DNA of 45,547 nt from Clostridiales bacterium (lineage in GTDB: Bacteria > Bacillota > Clostridia > Oscillospirales > Oscillospiraceae), in the NCBI GenBank assembly GCA_012838345.1, contig DUPK01000062.1, positions 1 through 45,547 on the forward strand, in the 5' to 3' direction. This document shows positions 8,734-15,871 of the stretch, piece after piece. The notes below the pieces were generated by a model. The model saw only the letters and a program-made list of their open reading frames with translations. It was not told where the DNA came from and made no database searches. How positions within the stretch are numbered: the first letter of the stretch is position 1; each line of letters begins with the position of its first letter. The position numbers and the translations under genes were made by a program.

Positions 8734-8762
8734 CATATAATTAGATATATTTCAAACATCAA
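8734..8762 (-). promoter_or_regulatory. Candidate sigma-A promoter of hppA
   Basis: On the minus strand TTGATG, 17 bp, TATATG, about 135 bp upstream of the hppA start. The AT-rich setting makes chance matches likely. Confidence 0.35.
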
Positions 8763-8816
8763 TAGTATGATTTTAAAAATTATTCAAAAAAACCGTTTTA
8801 TTTTACAAACCAATTC

Positions 8817-8845
8817 TTGAATTTTATCAAAATATTATATATAAT
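8817..8845 (+). promoter_or_regulatory. Sigma-A type promoter of the CBM2-like protein gene
   Basis: TTGAAT (8817-8822), 17 bp, perfect TATAAT (8840-8845). The gene's GGAGGGGGG ribosome binding site lies about 35 bases past the expected transcription start. Confidence 0.6.
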
Positions 8846-8899
8846 GTAATTTGTGAATTTTTTCGATGTATGGTAAATCTTGTATGGAGGGGGGATGAC

Positions 8900-9667
8900 A
8901 TGGAGAAGACCGTACTTGTCCTGCTTGCGATTGTCATTGTTGCAGCTGCAATCGCGCCGACGGGTGCTCTCTATCAGAGCAATGTCGAAATCGGGCCGGG
9001 CAGCGTTATATCTGAACCTGTTCAAACCCCGACAGATTATGATGCTACCGTTGACTTCATTATAACCAAGGTTGTCGATAAATGGTACTATGAATTCATA
9101 ATAATTATAAAAAATATTTCAGACGAACCGCTCAGCGATTGGAAGCTGGAATTTAACTATAACGGCGATATTAACTGGATATGGAACTGCACATATAACC
9201 CGGACGGAATACATAACACCTGCACCCCAATAAATATTTGGCAGACGAACTATACAATTCCGGTAGACGGCTATACAGTGCTGCAAGGACACGGCCGTGA
9301 AATGGGCACGGAAATATGGGACGTGACCGTTAACGATGCGCCTGTTCCTTATTCCTACTACCACGACTATACGCTTTCAGATATAGTACCGCAACCCGAA
9401 TTAACACCCGAGCCTTCGCAGGAGGGCATGACCGAAGAGGCAGCGGAACCCTCACATGAAGCCGCGACCGAACCGCCGGCCGAGCCCGAGCCAGTACCGG
9501 AGACGGCGCCCGAAACAAGCCCCGAACCGGAACCGGAGCCAACGTCCGAACCCGAACCTGAGCCGACACCAGAGCCGGAGCTTGAAGAAACGCCCGTGCC
9601 TGAGTCCGGGCAGGAGTCGGAATCCATACCCGGGCCTGCAACTGAGTGGGAGTCGGAACAAAAATAG
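8900..9667 (+). CDS. Secreted protein with CBM2-like domain and Pro/Glu-rich tail
   Basis: A 255-residue exported protein. Residues 1-27 are a signal peptide or N-terminal anchor (MEKTVLVLLAIVIVAAAIAP). Residues about 45-150 form a beta-rich domain whose pattern (IKNISDEPLSDWKLEF, a Trp-rich turn, IPVDGYTVLQGHGREMG) resembles cellulose-binding family 2 modules. Residues about 165-255 are a low-complexity Pro-Glu-Thr-Ser tail like a wall spacer. There is no catalytic domain, dockerin or sorting motif. The ATG at 8900 follows a very strong SD; an upstream in-frame ATG at 8870 lacks one. Carbohydrate binding is inferred from fold resemblance only; it could be a structural surface protein. Confidence 0.65.
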   Translation: MEKTVLVLLAIVIVAAAIAPTGALYQSNVEIGPGSVISEPVQTPTDYDATVDFIITKVVDKWYYEFIIIIKNISDEPLSDWKLEFNYNGDINWIWNCTYNPDGIHNTCTPINIWQTNYTIPVDGYTVLQGHGREMGTEIWDVTVNDAPVPYSYYHDYTLSDIVPQPELTPEPSQEGMTEEAAEPSHEAATEPPAEPEPVPETAPETSPEPEPEPTSEPEPEPTPEPELEETPVPESGQESESIPGPATEWESEQK

Positions 9668-9696
9668 TATTCTAAAATTATATCATAGAAACAGTG

Positions 9697-9722
9697 GAGC
9701 CTGTGTCAGCCGACACAGGCTC
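9697..9722. terminator. Bidirectional terminator hairpin
   Basis: GAGCCTGTGTC / GACACAGGCTC stem with a short loop, between the convergent CBM2-like and P-loop protein genes; TTTT follows a few bases later on the plus strand. Confidence 0.65.
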
Positions 9723-9738
9723 TGTGGTTTTATGGCCT

Positions 9739-10803
9739 TTATTTATATAAATCTATGTGTTTGTTTGCAAGGTTGTAAACGCCCTCGAAATCCACATGGG
9801 GGTTGTAAATTGCCTCAAGCTCTCTGTGTATGCTCTTTGCCGAGAAAAGGTTTTGCCTTGCTTTTTCAAGAAGAGCGGTAAAAAGCTTCTTTTCCTCCCT
9901 GAGGGAGCATTTAAGGTCGTGGTAGAGTTTCTTGTCGACCAGGGCGTCCAGCCGCACATGCTTGAAGTACTCGCCTTCGTAGGGTTTAGTCGAGCTTGCG
10001 CTGATGAAGGCAAGCGAGAGCTCGGGGATAAGCAGGTGTTCTGCCTTTTCAGGGTAAAGAGGAGAGGGACTTACTATCACCGTATAGCCCGCCGCCACCG
10101 CGTGTTCCTTTATTTGCTGCAGCATAAAGGGGGCAAAGCCGAATTCGTTGTCTATTACGCAGATGCGCTTGCAGAGGTTATTCACGGTGTCGAGGCGGGT
10201 AATCTCTCCGTCGTAGGTAAATGCGCCGAGAAATCTGCGCCTTATTTTTCCCTTTTTACCGGAGCCCGGTATCTCTCTTGAGCAGATTCCGTTTGTGCGC
10301 CTTTTTATGGTTTCAAACACGCTTTCGCTGCCCAAGCGGTCCGCCGCTCCGTAGCCTATCTTACCCGCCGCCGAGAGAAAGTCATAGGCTTTAGCGTAGA
10401 ATGCCTTGTAGTCCTTTCTGAGCGCGGCTACAAGGTCTTTTTTGTCTGCGAGCTCATCGGTCCTGTAGAAATCGCCCATGTTCAGATATGTCGAGTTAAC
10501 CCCCGGGTAGTCGGGCTCCAGCACGTGGGGGAAGGTGCCGTCTAAGTAGGCGACGCCGAGCTCCGGCACGAAAATGCCGTCAAGAGAATTGGGGTCCGCC
10601 GTACAATGTATATACTCAATGTCGTAACCGTATTTCTCAAGTCCATTGGCAAGCGTTTTCATAAAGCTTGATTTGCCGCAGCCGGGGCCGCCCTTCAATA
10701 TGTAGAGGAACTTGATGTCTTCGCTCTTTGTTATTTCGTCATACAGTGAGTAAAAGCCGTTTGTCGAATTGGCCGCCAGAAAGTAATGAATGTTTGCAGA
10801 CAT
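9739..10803 (-). CDS. Two-lobed P-loop NTPase of PRK06851 type, second lobe degenerate
   Basis: A 354-residue cytoplasmic protein resembling the PRK06851 family, whose function is not known. Lobe 1 has a Walker A motif GGPGCGKSS at 38-46, followed at 79-90 by VPELGVAYLDGT. Lobe 2 repeats this pattern: IPELSLAFISAS at 259-270 lies at the same distance from 218-226, where the P-loop should be, but the sequence there is DNEFGFAPF without Lys or Thr/Ser. So the gene shows an internal duplication with one lost nucleotide site. It is monocistronic. Its SD (AAAGGG) is weak. No neighbour suggests a role. Confidence 0.7.
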   Translation of the reverse strand: MSANIHYFLAANSTNGFYSLYDEITKSEDIKFLYILKGGPGCGKSSFMKTLANGLEKYGYDIEYIHCTADPNSLDGIFVPELGVAYLDGTFPHVLEPDYPGVNSTYLNMGDFYRTDELADKKDLVAALRKDYKAFYAKAYDFLSAAGKIGYGAADRLGSESVFETIKRRTNGICSREIPGSGKKGKIRRRFLGAFTYDGEITRLDTVNNLCKRICVIDNEFGFAPFMLQQIKEHAVAAGYTVIVSPSPLYPEKAEHLLIPELSLAFISASSTKPYEGEYFKHVRLDALVDKKLYHDLKCSLREEKKLFTALLEKARQNLFSAKSIHRELEAIYNPHVDFEGVYNLANKHIDLYK

Positions 10804-11122
10804 ATGTTAAAAACCCTTTCGATAAAAAATCTTTCCCACACTCATATGTATGCAAATATAAGGTACGGTGACATTGAAAAAAGTACAAAAAAGCCTAAAG
10901 AAGCGATTGCGCCCTGCCAAAGCGGAGAAAAGCCGTGATTCGGGGAGAGAAGGGCGCGGGAGTTTTATTTCTTAGGACTTGATTTGTGCCGGCGCGCGCC
11001 ATCCGGAGAGAAGTCCCAGGGGGTATTTTTCGAGCGAAAACCTCATATGCCCGAAAAACAGCGGGGAAGAGCACTAAACCCGCCGGGGCTCTCCGGCGGG
11101 TTTAGCGTTTATACTCTTGTGA
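10804..11122. other. 319-bp intergenic region with several palindromes, no gene seen
   Basis: Between the oxidoreductase operon and the P-loop protein gene. Contents: a 7-bp stem GCGCCCT (10909-10915) / AGGGCGC (10951-10957), a perfect 10-bp palindrome GGCGCGCGCC (10991-11000), and the terminator at 11074. The base composition is more GC-rich than other spacers. An untranslated RNA is possible but no known family is recognised. Confidence 0.35.
11074..11105 (-). terminator. Terminator of the 2-oxoacid oxidoreductase operon
   Basis: A perfect 13-bp stem CTAAACCCGCCGG / CCGGCGGGTTTAG with a 6-base loop, 18 bp past the gamma-subunit stop codon on the minus strand. Confidence 0.7.
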
Positions 11123-11659
11123 TTATGAATCCATTCCGAGCTGAATAGCCCTGCGGTTAAACTCAAGCATTTGGGGCTTTGAAGCGGGAACGCTCTTAAC
11201 AAGCCCTGTATTCAGCGCGTCAAAGCTGCAGAACTTAAGCTCTTTGAAGAGCTTTCCGAGCAGGATGATGTTGCCGAGCCCCTTAAGGCCGCTCTCTTCG
11301 GCAAGCTTTGTTGCAGGTACGTAGAACACGTTTATGTCGCTGCGCTCCACCTTTTTTGAAACCATCGAGCTGTCCACGACAACGGTGCCGCCGGGCTTAA
11401 CGGTGTCTATGAATTTGTCAAAGGAGGGCAGGTTCATGACGATGAGTGCGTTGGGGTTTAAAACCAGCGGGGAGCCGATGGCTCTGTCGCTTATGCAGAC
11501 GCTGCAGTTTGCCGTGCCGCCGCGCATCTCGGGCCCGTAGGAGGGCAGCCACGACACCTCGCGGCCCTCGGCAAGCCCTGCATACGCCGTAACCTTACCC
11601 GCAAAGAGAAGTCCCTGGCCGCCGAAGCCAGCGAGGATGAGATTCAAATCAGGCCTCAT
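11123..11659 (-). CDS. 2-oxoacid:ferredoxin oxidoreductase, gamma subunit
   Basis: A 178-residue subunit of the POR/KOR superfamily gamma domain: GFGGQGLLFAGKVTAYAG near residue 11 and SYGPEMRGGTANCSV near 39 are the family hallmarks. The complex oxidatively decarboxylates a 2-oxoacid with CoA, passing electrons to ferredoxin. The start ATG overlaps the beta-subunit stop by 4 bases, so the two are translationally coupled. Last gene of the operon, followed by a strong hairpin. Confidence 0.92.
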   Translation of the reverse strand: MRPDLNLILAGFGGQGLLFAGKVTAYAGLAEGREVSWLPSYGPEMRGGTANCSVCISDRAIGSPLVLNPNALIVMNLPSFDKFIDTVKPGGTVVVDSSMVSKKVERSDINVFYVPATKLAEESGLKGLGNIILLGKLFKELKFCSFDALNTGLVKSVPASKPQMLEFNRRAIQLGMDS

Positions 11660-12411
11660 TTTTTCTCCCCTCCCTCGGTTATGTCTTTATATACCCCGAG
11701 CGGATAGTAGGGGAGCATGTTTTCGCGCAGCCACTCGAGCGCCTCGTTTGGCGAAAGGCCCCAGTTTGTCGGGCACGAGGAGATGACTTCAACGATGGAG
11801 TAGCCAAGGCCCTTCATCTGAATCTCGAAAGCCTTTTTTATAGCTCTTTTGGCGATGTTTACGTTCTTCACGCAGTCTACGGTGACGCGCTGGGCGAAAG
11901 CCACGCCGTCAAGTGTAGAGAGCATCTCGCAGACGCGGATCGGGTAGCCCACCGCTTTGACGTCCCTGCCGTAGGGGCTGGTCTGCGTGACCTGTCCGGG
12001 CAGGGAGGTGGGGGCCATCTGGCCTCCGGTCATGCCGTAAATCGCGTTGTTAACGAAGATAACGGTGATGTTCTCACCGCGGGTCGCAGCGTGTACGGTT
12101 TCGCACATGCCGATTGCCGCGAGGTCGCCGTCGCCCTGGTATGTAAAGATAATGTTATCGGGGCAGGCCCTTTTTAGGCCTGTTGCGACCGCGGGCGCGC
12201 GGCCGTGCGCCGCCTCGACCATATCGCAGGCAAAATAGTCGTATGCCATAACCGAACAGCCGACGGGAGCAACTCCCACAGTGCGGCCCTCTATATTGAG
12301 CTCGTCTATCGCCTCGGCGACAAGCCTGTGAATTATCCCGTGCGTGCAGCCGGGGCAGTAGTGCATCGGCATGTCCGTAAGGGCGTTAGGTTTTTTAAAT
12401 ACAACAGCCAT
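11656..12411 (-). CDS. 2-oxoacid:ferredoxin oxidoreductase, beta (thiamine pyrophosphate) subunit
   Basis: A 251-residue TPP-binding subunit. CPGCTHGIIHR near residue 19 and the GDGDLAAIGMCETVHAA stretch near 95, with NNAIYGMTGGQMAPT downstream, are the TPP/Mg motif of KorB/VorA-type subunits. The start codon overlaps the alpha-subunit stop (TAATG). Substrate may be 2-oxoisovalerate or another branched or dicarboxylic 2-oxoacid; beta subunits of these enzymes look alike. Confidence 0.92.
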   Translation of the reverse strand: MAVVFKKPNALTDMPMHYCPGCTHGIIHRLVAEAIDELNIEGRTVGVAPVGCSVMAYDYFACDMVEAAHGRAPAVATGLKRACPDNIIFTYQGDGDLAAIGMCETVHAATRGENITVIFVNNAIYGMTGGQMAPTSLPGQVTQTSPYGRDVKAVGYPIRVCEMLSTLDGVAFAQRVTVDCVKNVNIAKRAIKKAFEIQMKGLGYSIVEVISSCPTNWGLSPNEALEWLRENMLPYYPLGVYKDITEGGEKK

Positions 12412-13475
12412 TATTTTGCACCTCCGAGGATTGCTTTTACTTCGGTAAGGACCTCGTCGGGCGTCGGGATTATGCCGCCGGTGCGCCCCTTGAAATACAC
12501 GGGCTTTCTGCCGTTTACGACGAGTCTTACGTCTTCCACCATCTGACCCATGCTCATCTCCACGGTGAGGAAGGCCTTGGCGGTGCTCGCGGCCTTGTCA
12601 ATATACTTTTCGGGGAATGGCCAGAGCGTGATGGGCCGAATCATGCCCACTTTGAGCCCCTCCTGGCGCGCGGTGTTCACGACGCTGCGGCAGATACGGG
12701 AGGAAGCGCCGTAGGCAACGAGCACAAGCTCCGCGTCCTCGGTCATGTACTCCTCGGCGCGCTGCTCCTCTTTCTTGATAACGGCGTAGCGCTCAAAGCG
12801 CTTGTCAACCGTATACTCAAGCTTGTTCGGGTCGAGGAAGAGGGAGTTTGTGATGTTGTGTACCCGCTTATTCTTGTGACCGTCTGTTGCCCAGGGCTTT
12901 TCTATGGGAGGATTTTCGATTTTATCAGGCAGGACAACGGGCTCCATCATCTGGCCGAGCATGCCGTCGGAGAATATCATCGCGGGCATGCGGTACTTGT
13001 CGGCAAGGTCAAAAGCAAGGGAAACAAGGTCGACGGCCTCCTGAACCGTGGAGGGGGCAAAAACCAGTATGTGGAAGTCGCCGTGGCCGGTCGCCTTGGT
13101 GGCCTGCCAGTAATCGGCCTGTGAGGGCTGTATTCCGCCAAGCCCCGGGCCGCCGCGCTGGACGTTGACTATGAGAGCGGGAAGGTCGCAGCCGGCAAGG
13201 TAGGAAATGCCCTCTGATTTAAGGCTAATTCCGGGGGAGGAGGAGCTTGTCATCGCACGCACGCCCGCGGAGGCGGCGCCGAGGACCATATTTATGGCGG
13301 CAATCTCAGACTCGGCCTGGAGGAAGGTGCCGCCAATTTTGGGCAGTTTTTTGGCCATATAAGCCGCGACTTCAGTCTGCGGTGTTATCGGATAACCGAA
13401 AAAATGGCGGCAGCCGGTGCGGATAGCGGCTTCCGCTAGGGCTTCGTTGCCCTTCATCAGAACTTTTTCAGCCAT
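12411..13475 (-). CDS. vorB: 2-oxoacid:ferredoxin oxidoreductase, alpha subunit (VorB-like)
   Basis: A 354-residue alpha subunit containing the pyruvate/2-oxoacid domain (FFGYPITPQTEVAAYMA near residue 22, QAESEIAAINMVLGAASAG near 50) and the C-terminal transketolase-like domain. It best resembles proteins annotated as 2-oxoisovalerate (3-methyl-2-oxobutanoate) ferredoxin oxidoreductase VorB, though 2-oxoglutarate specificity cannot be excluded. MAEKV at 13475 is the start typical of the family; the 16 codons open upstream run into the SD of this gene and the delta gene's end. Confidence 0.85.
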   Translation of the reverse strand: MAEKVLMKGNEALAEAAIRTGCRHFFGYPITPQTEVAAYMAKKLPKIGGTFLQAESEIAAINMVLGAASAGVRAMTSSSSPGISLKSEGISYLAGCDLPALIVNVQRGGPGLGGIQPSQADYWQATKATGHGDFHILVFAPSTVQEAVDLVSLAFDLADKYRMPAMIFSDGMLGQMMEPVVLPDKIENPPIEKPWATDGHKNKRVHNITNSLFLDPNKLEYTVDKRFERYAVIKKEEQRAEEYMTEDAELVLVAYGASSRICRSVVNTARQEGLKVGMIRPITLWPFPEKYIDKAASTAKAFLTVEMSMGQMVEDVRLVVNGRKPVYFKGRTGGIIPTPDEVLTEVKAILGGAK

Positions 13476-13500
13476 TATGTATATCCAATCCTTTCCTGGT

Positions 13501-13707
13501 TTATCTTTCCACGGTAATGGCAACGTCGGGGCACATGATGGCGCAGGAGGAGCAGCCGGTGCATTTCGATTCGTCCAGAAGCTCGGCGGGGTGGTAGCCC
13601 TTTGCGTTTATCCTCTCCTGCGAAAGGGCGATGATTCCCTTCGGGCAGGCCTTGACGCAGAGCTCGCAGCCTTTGCAAAGGTTCTCGTTTACTGTGATTT
13701 TCGCCAT
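13501..13707 (-). CDS. 2-oxoacid:ferredoxin oxidoreductase, delta (2x[4Fe-4S] ferredoxin) subunit
   Basis: A 68-residue ferredoxin with two CxxCxxCxxxCP clusters, CKGCELCVKACP near residue 12 and CTGCSSCAIMCP near 48. It carries electrons from the TPP site to free ferredoxin. It lies 25 bp upstream of the alpha subunit and 35 bp downstream of the ParA-like ATPase gene, giving the order ATPase-delta-alpha-beta-gamma. Confidence 0.93.
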   Translation of the reverse strand: MAKITVNENLCKGCELCVKACPKGIIALSQERINAKGYHPAELLDESKCTGCSSCAIMCPDVAITVER

Positions 13708-13742
13708 AGTAACAATCCTTTCTGTTTCGATGGTTTGCGGGG

Positions 13743-14405
13743 TCAGGTGCCCCAGGGGGTCTTTACATATATCTCAATCGGATAAAGCCGCTCAATATTA
13801 AGCTGCGTTGCGATTTCCTTCGGCGCGGTTGTGAACATAAGCGGCAGGCCGAGAGTTGCCGCCGTTTCGCGGGCGAAGCCCAGGGATTCAAGTATGGTCT
13901 CCTGCGTCGTAAACTCCTTAAGGTGGGAGTTGTTAACTACGCCCGTCGCCCTGAGCCTTGATGCCCTCTCAATCTCCCTAAGTATCATTGATGCGCTCTC
14001 CGGCTCTGAGGCAAGAGGGCGGTACCTGTTTATCACATACAGCATATCGTAGTCTATCTTGCCTATCCTGCCCGAGAAGCTGCCGAGTGCGGTCGAACCC
14101 GAATCGTCCCCGCCGGCGTCAATTATTACGGTGCCGTCGCTCTCAAATATGCGGAAAATCTCCGCGCTCAGCGAGGGCGTGTCCAGCGTAGTGTTGGCAA
14201 ACGAGGGGGCGATAACGGAGATACCGTATTCATTTAACAGAGGGATGTACTCCGATGAGCGAAAATACGGGTTTACAATATCCATGTCCACAAGCGTGAC
14301 GCTCTCCCCGCGCTTTGCCGCGTCAATCGCGAGATTTAATGAGAGATTGGTCTTGCCGCAGCCGTAGTGGCCGCAGATTATCGTAAAGCTTTTAATCTCA
14401 GTCAA
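13743..14405 (-). CDS. ParA/MinD-like P-loop ATPase linked to the oxidoreductase
   Basis: A 220-residue SIMIBI-type P-loop protein. Walker A is GHYGCGKTN near residue 11, without the second signature lysine of true MinD/ParA. Further motifs are VTLVDMDIVNPYFR near 37 and TVIIDAGGDDSG near 92 (Walker B-like). The likely start is the TTG at 14405, 8 bases from AAGGAG; a TTG two codons earlier is too close to the SD. It is the first gene of the ferredoxin oxidoreductase operon, suggesting a role in cofactor or cluster assembly or in regulating the enzyme. This role is inferred from position only. Confidence 0.75.
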   Translation of the reverse strand: MTEIKSFTIICGHYGCGKTNLSLNLAIDAAKRGESVTLVDMDIVNPYFRSSEYIPLLNEYGISVIAPSFANTTLDTPSLSAEIFRIFESDGTVIIDAGGDDSGSTALGSFSGRIGKIDYDMLYVINRYRPLASEPESASMILREIERASRLRATGVVNNSHLKEFTTQETILESLGFARETAATLGLPLMFTTAPKEIATQLNIERLYPIEIYVKTPWGT

Positions 14406-14454
14406 GCCCAACTCTCCTTCTTATTTTAATATGCTAAATCGAAATAATAAAATA

Positions 14455-14483
14455 ATAGTATCACAATCGGGCTCCATTATCAA
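14455..14483 (-). promoter_or_regulatory. Sigma-A promoter of the ATPase-oxidoreductase operon
   Basis: On the minus strand TTGATA (14483-14478), 17 bp, TACTAT (14460-14455), about 50 bp before the TTG start. A small GGCTC/GAGCC stem overlaps the -35. Confidence 0.55.
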
Positions 14484-14557
14484 CAGAGCCGTTACTTGTG
14501 TTTAGGAAAAATATTTTGAAAATGCCGCTTGAGGGGAAAGTCCCGGACAATGCAAAA

Positions 14558-14581
14558 CCCGCACCGGAAAACCGGTGCGGG
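14558..14581 (-). terminator. Terminator of the CNNM-type gene pair
   Basis: A perfect 10-bp stem CCCGCACCGG / CCGGTGCGGG with an AAAA loop; on the minus strand it is followed by TTTTG, 19 bp past the stop at 14600. Confidence 0.75.
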
Positions 14582-14599
14582 CAACATACTTACTCAGGC

Positions 14600-15871
14600 T
14601 CAGTTTTCGCCTTTTTCTTCGGGGCTGTTTACATCCACGCGGAGCTTTTCAACCCGCATGGATTCGGCCTCAAGGACGGTTATCGTGAGGTTTTCGTAGT
14701 CGAACTTGTCGCCCGGGACGGGGAAGCGGTCAAGCATTTCTACTGCCCAGCCGCCGACGGTGGTATAGTCGCTCTCAAAGCCCCTGGGGTTGAAGTCCAG
14801 AATATCGAACATATCGTGTATGTTCATACCGCCGGAGACTTCGTAGCTGTTCTCATCGACCTTTACGATTTCCTCCTTGACCTCGTCGCTCTCGTCGAAT
14901 ATGTCGCCGACTATCTCCTCCATGATGTCCTCAAGGGTGAGTATGCCCATGGTTCCTCCAAACTCGTCGATGACAACGGCCATCTGCAGTTGGGTGTCTC
15001 GGAACTCTTTGAGAATTGAGGAGATGTTGCGCGTCATATGGACAAAGACGGGGGGCGAGAGCATATCCTTTATATTTACTTCCTCGCCGGCTATTACCGC
15101 CTTTATTAGCTTTTTGGTGGAGAGAATGCCGATTATGTTGTCGATATTTCCCTTATAGACGGGGACGCGCGAATAGCTCAAAAGCTCGCTGTTTCCGAGT
15201 ATCTCGGAGATGTCGGCGTCTATGTCGATGGCCGCAACATCAACGCGGGGAACGAGTATTTCCCTTGCGGTTACGTCGGAAAACTCTATGGCGGAGCGTA
15301 TCAGGTCGCCCTCGCGCTCGGTGAAGATACCCTCGTCTTCTATGGACTCGAGTATCTCAACCAGCTCTTCGTCCGTGACGGAGGGCTCGGTCGTTTTTGG
15401 GGTCCAAAGAGGCGAGAGCCAGTTTACAAAGGCCGTGACCGCCGCCGTAACGGGCGAGAACAGGACCATAAATACACGCACGGGCCTTACGGTAAGTTTA
15501 ACAAGTGTGTCCGGCCGGCCATGGGCGATGATTTTCGGGAGAATTTCCGCGAAAACCAGAATGAGCAGGGTTGCGCCCACGCTCGCTATGAGCTCCGCGT
15601 AATTCGGGAAAAGCGCGGCAGCAACCACTGTGGCCACCGCGGAAAACGCGGTGTTTGCAAGGTTGTTTCCTATAAGTATCGTAGCCAGGAAGCTGGGGAA
15701 GTCCTCGTTTATCCTGTCGGCCAGAATTGCCCGCTTATCCCCCTCGAGCGCCGAGCGCTTAATTCGCAGCTTGTTTGAGGCTGCAAAGGAGGTCTCGGAA
15801 GCGGAGAAGAACGAGGAGCAGAAAATCAGCGCCGCCATCAGCAATAGATGGGGCCAGTAAGAGCCTAGCAC
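14600..15871 (-). CDS. CNNM/HlyC-CorC family membrane protein (DUF21-CBS-CBS-CorC_HlyC)
   Basis: A 423-residue membrane protein, often called hemolysin-like; relatives act in Mg2+ or other divalent cation transport. Residues 1-190 are the DUF21 region with about four hydrophobic segments. Residues about 200-330 are a CBS pair (ARLE-type SYSRVPVYKGNIDNIIGIL and MAVVIDEFGGTMGILTLEDI), and the last ~90 residues the CorC_HlyC domain. The GTG start at 15871 overlaps the end of the upstream paralogue by 7 bases. The adjacent paralogue lacks the CorC_HlyC domain. Confidence 0.9.
   Translation of the reverse strand: MLGSYWPHLLLMAALIFCSSFFSASETSFAASNKLRIKRSALEGDKRAILADRINEDFPSFLATILIGNNLANTAFSAVATVVAAALFPNYAELIASVGATLLILVFAEILPKIIAHGRPDTLVKLTVRPVRVFMVLFSPVTAAVTAFVNWLSPLWTPKTTEPSVTDEELVEILESIEDEGIFTEREGDLIRSAIEFSDVTAREILVPRVDVAAIDIDADISEILGNSELLSYSRVPVYKGNIDNIIGILSTKKLIKAVIAGEEVNIKDMLSPPVFVHMTRNISSILKEFRDTQLQMAVVIDEFGGTMGILTLEDIMEEIVGDIFDESDEVKEEIVKVDENSYEVSGGMNIHDMFDILDFNPRGFESDYTTVGGWAVEMLDRFPVPGDKFDYENLTITVLEAESMRVEKLRVDVNSPEEKGEN

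Noticed and set aside
9490-9600. Direct repeats in the tail region as a possible CRISPR or tandem repeat array
   Set aside because: The repeats are degenerate codons for Pro-Glu in an open frame; there are no spacers of uniform length.
9330-9881. Several 70-140 codon frames around the Pro/Glu tail, on both strands
   Set aside because: They arise from the low-complexity GC-rich tail of the CBM2-like gene and read as Ser/Gly or Arg/Pro repeats.
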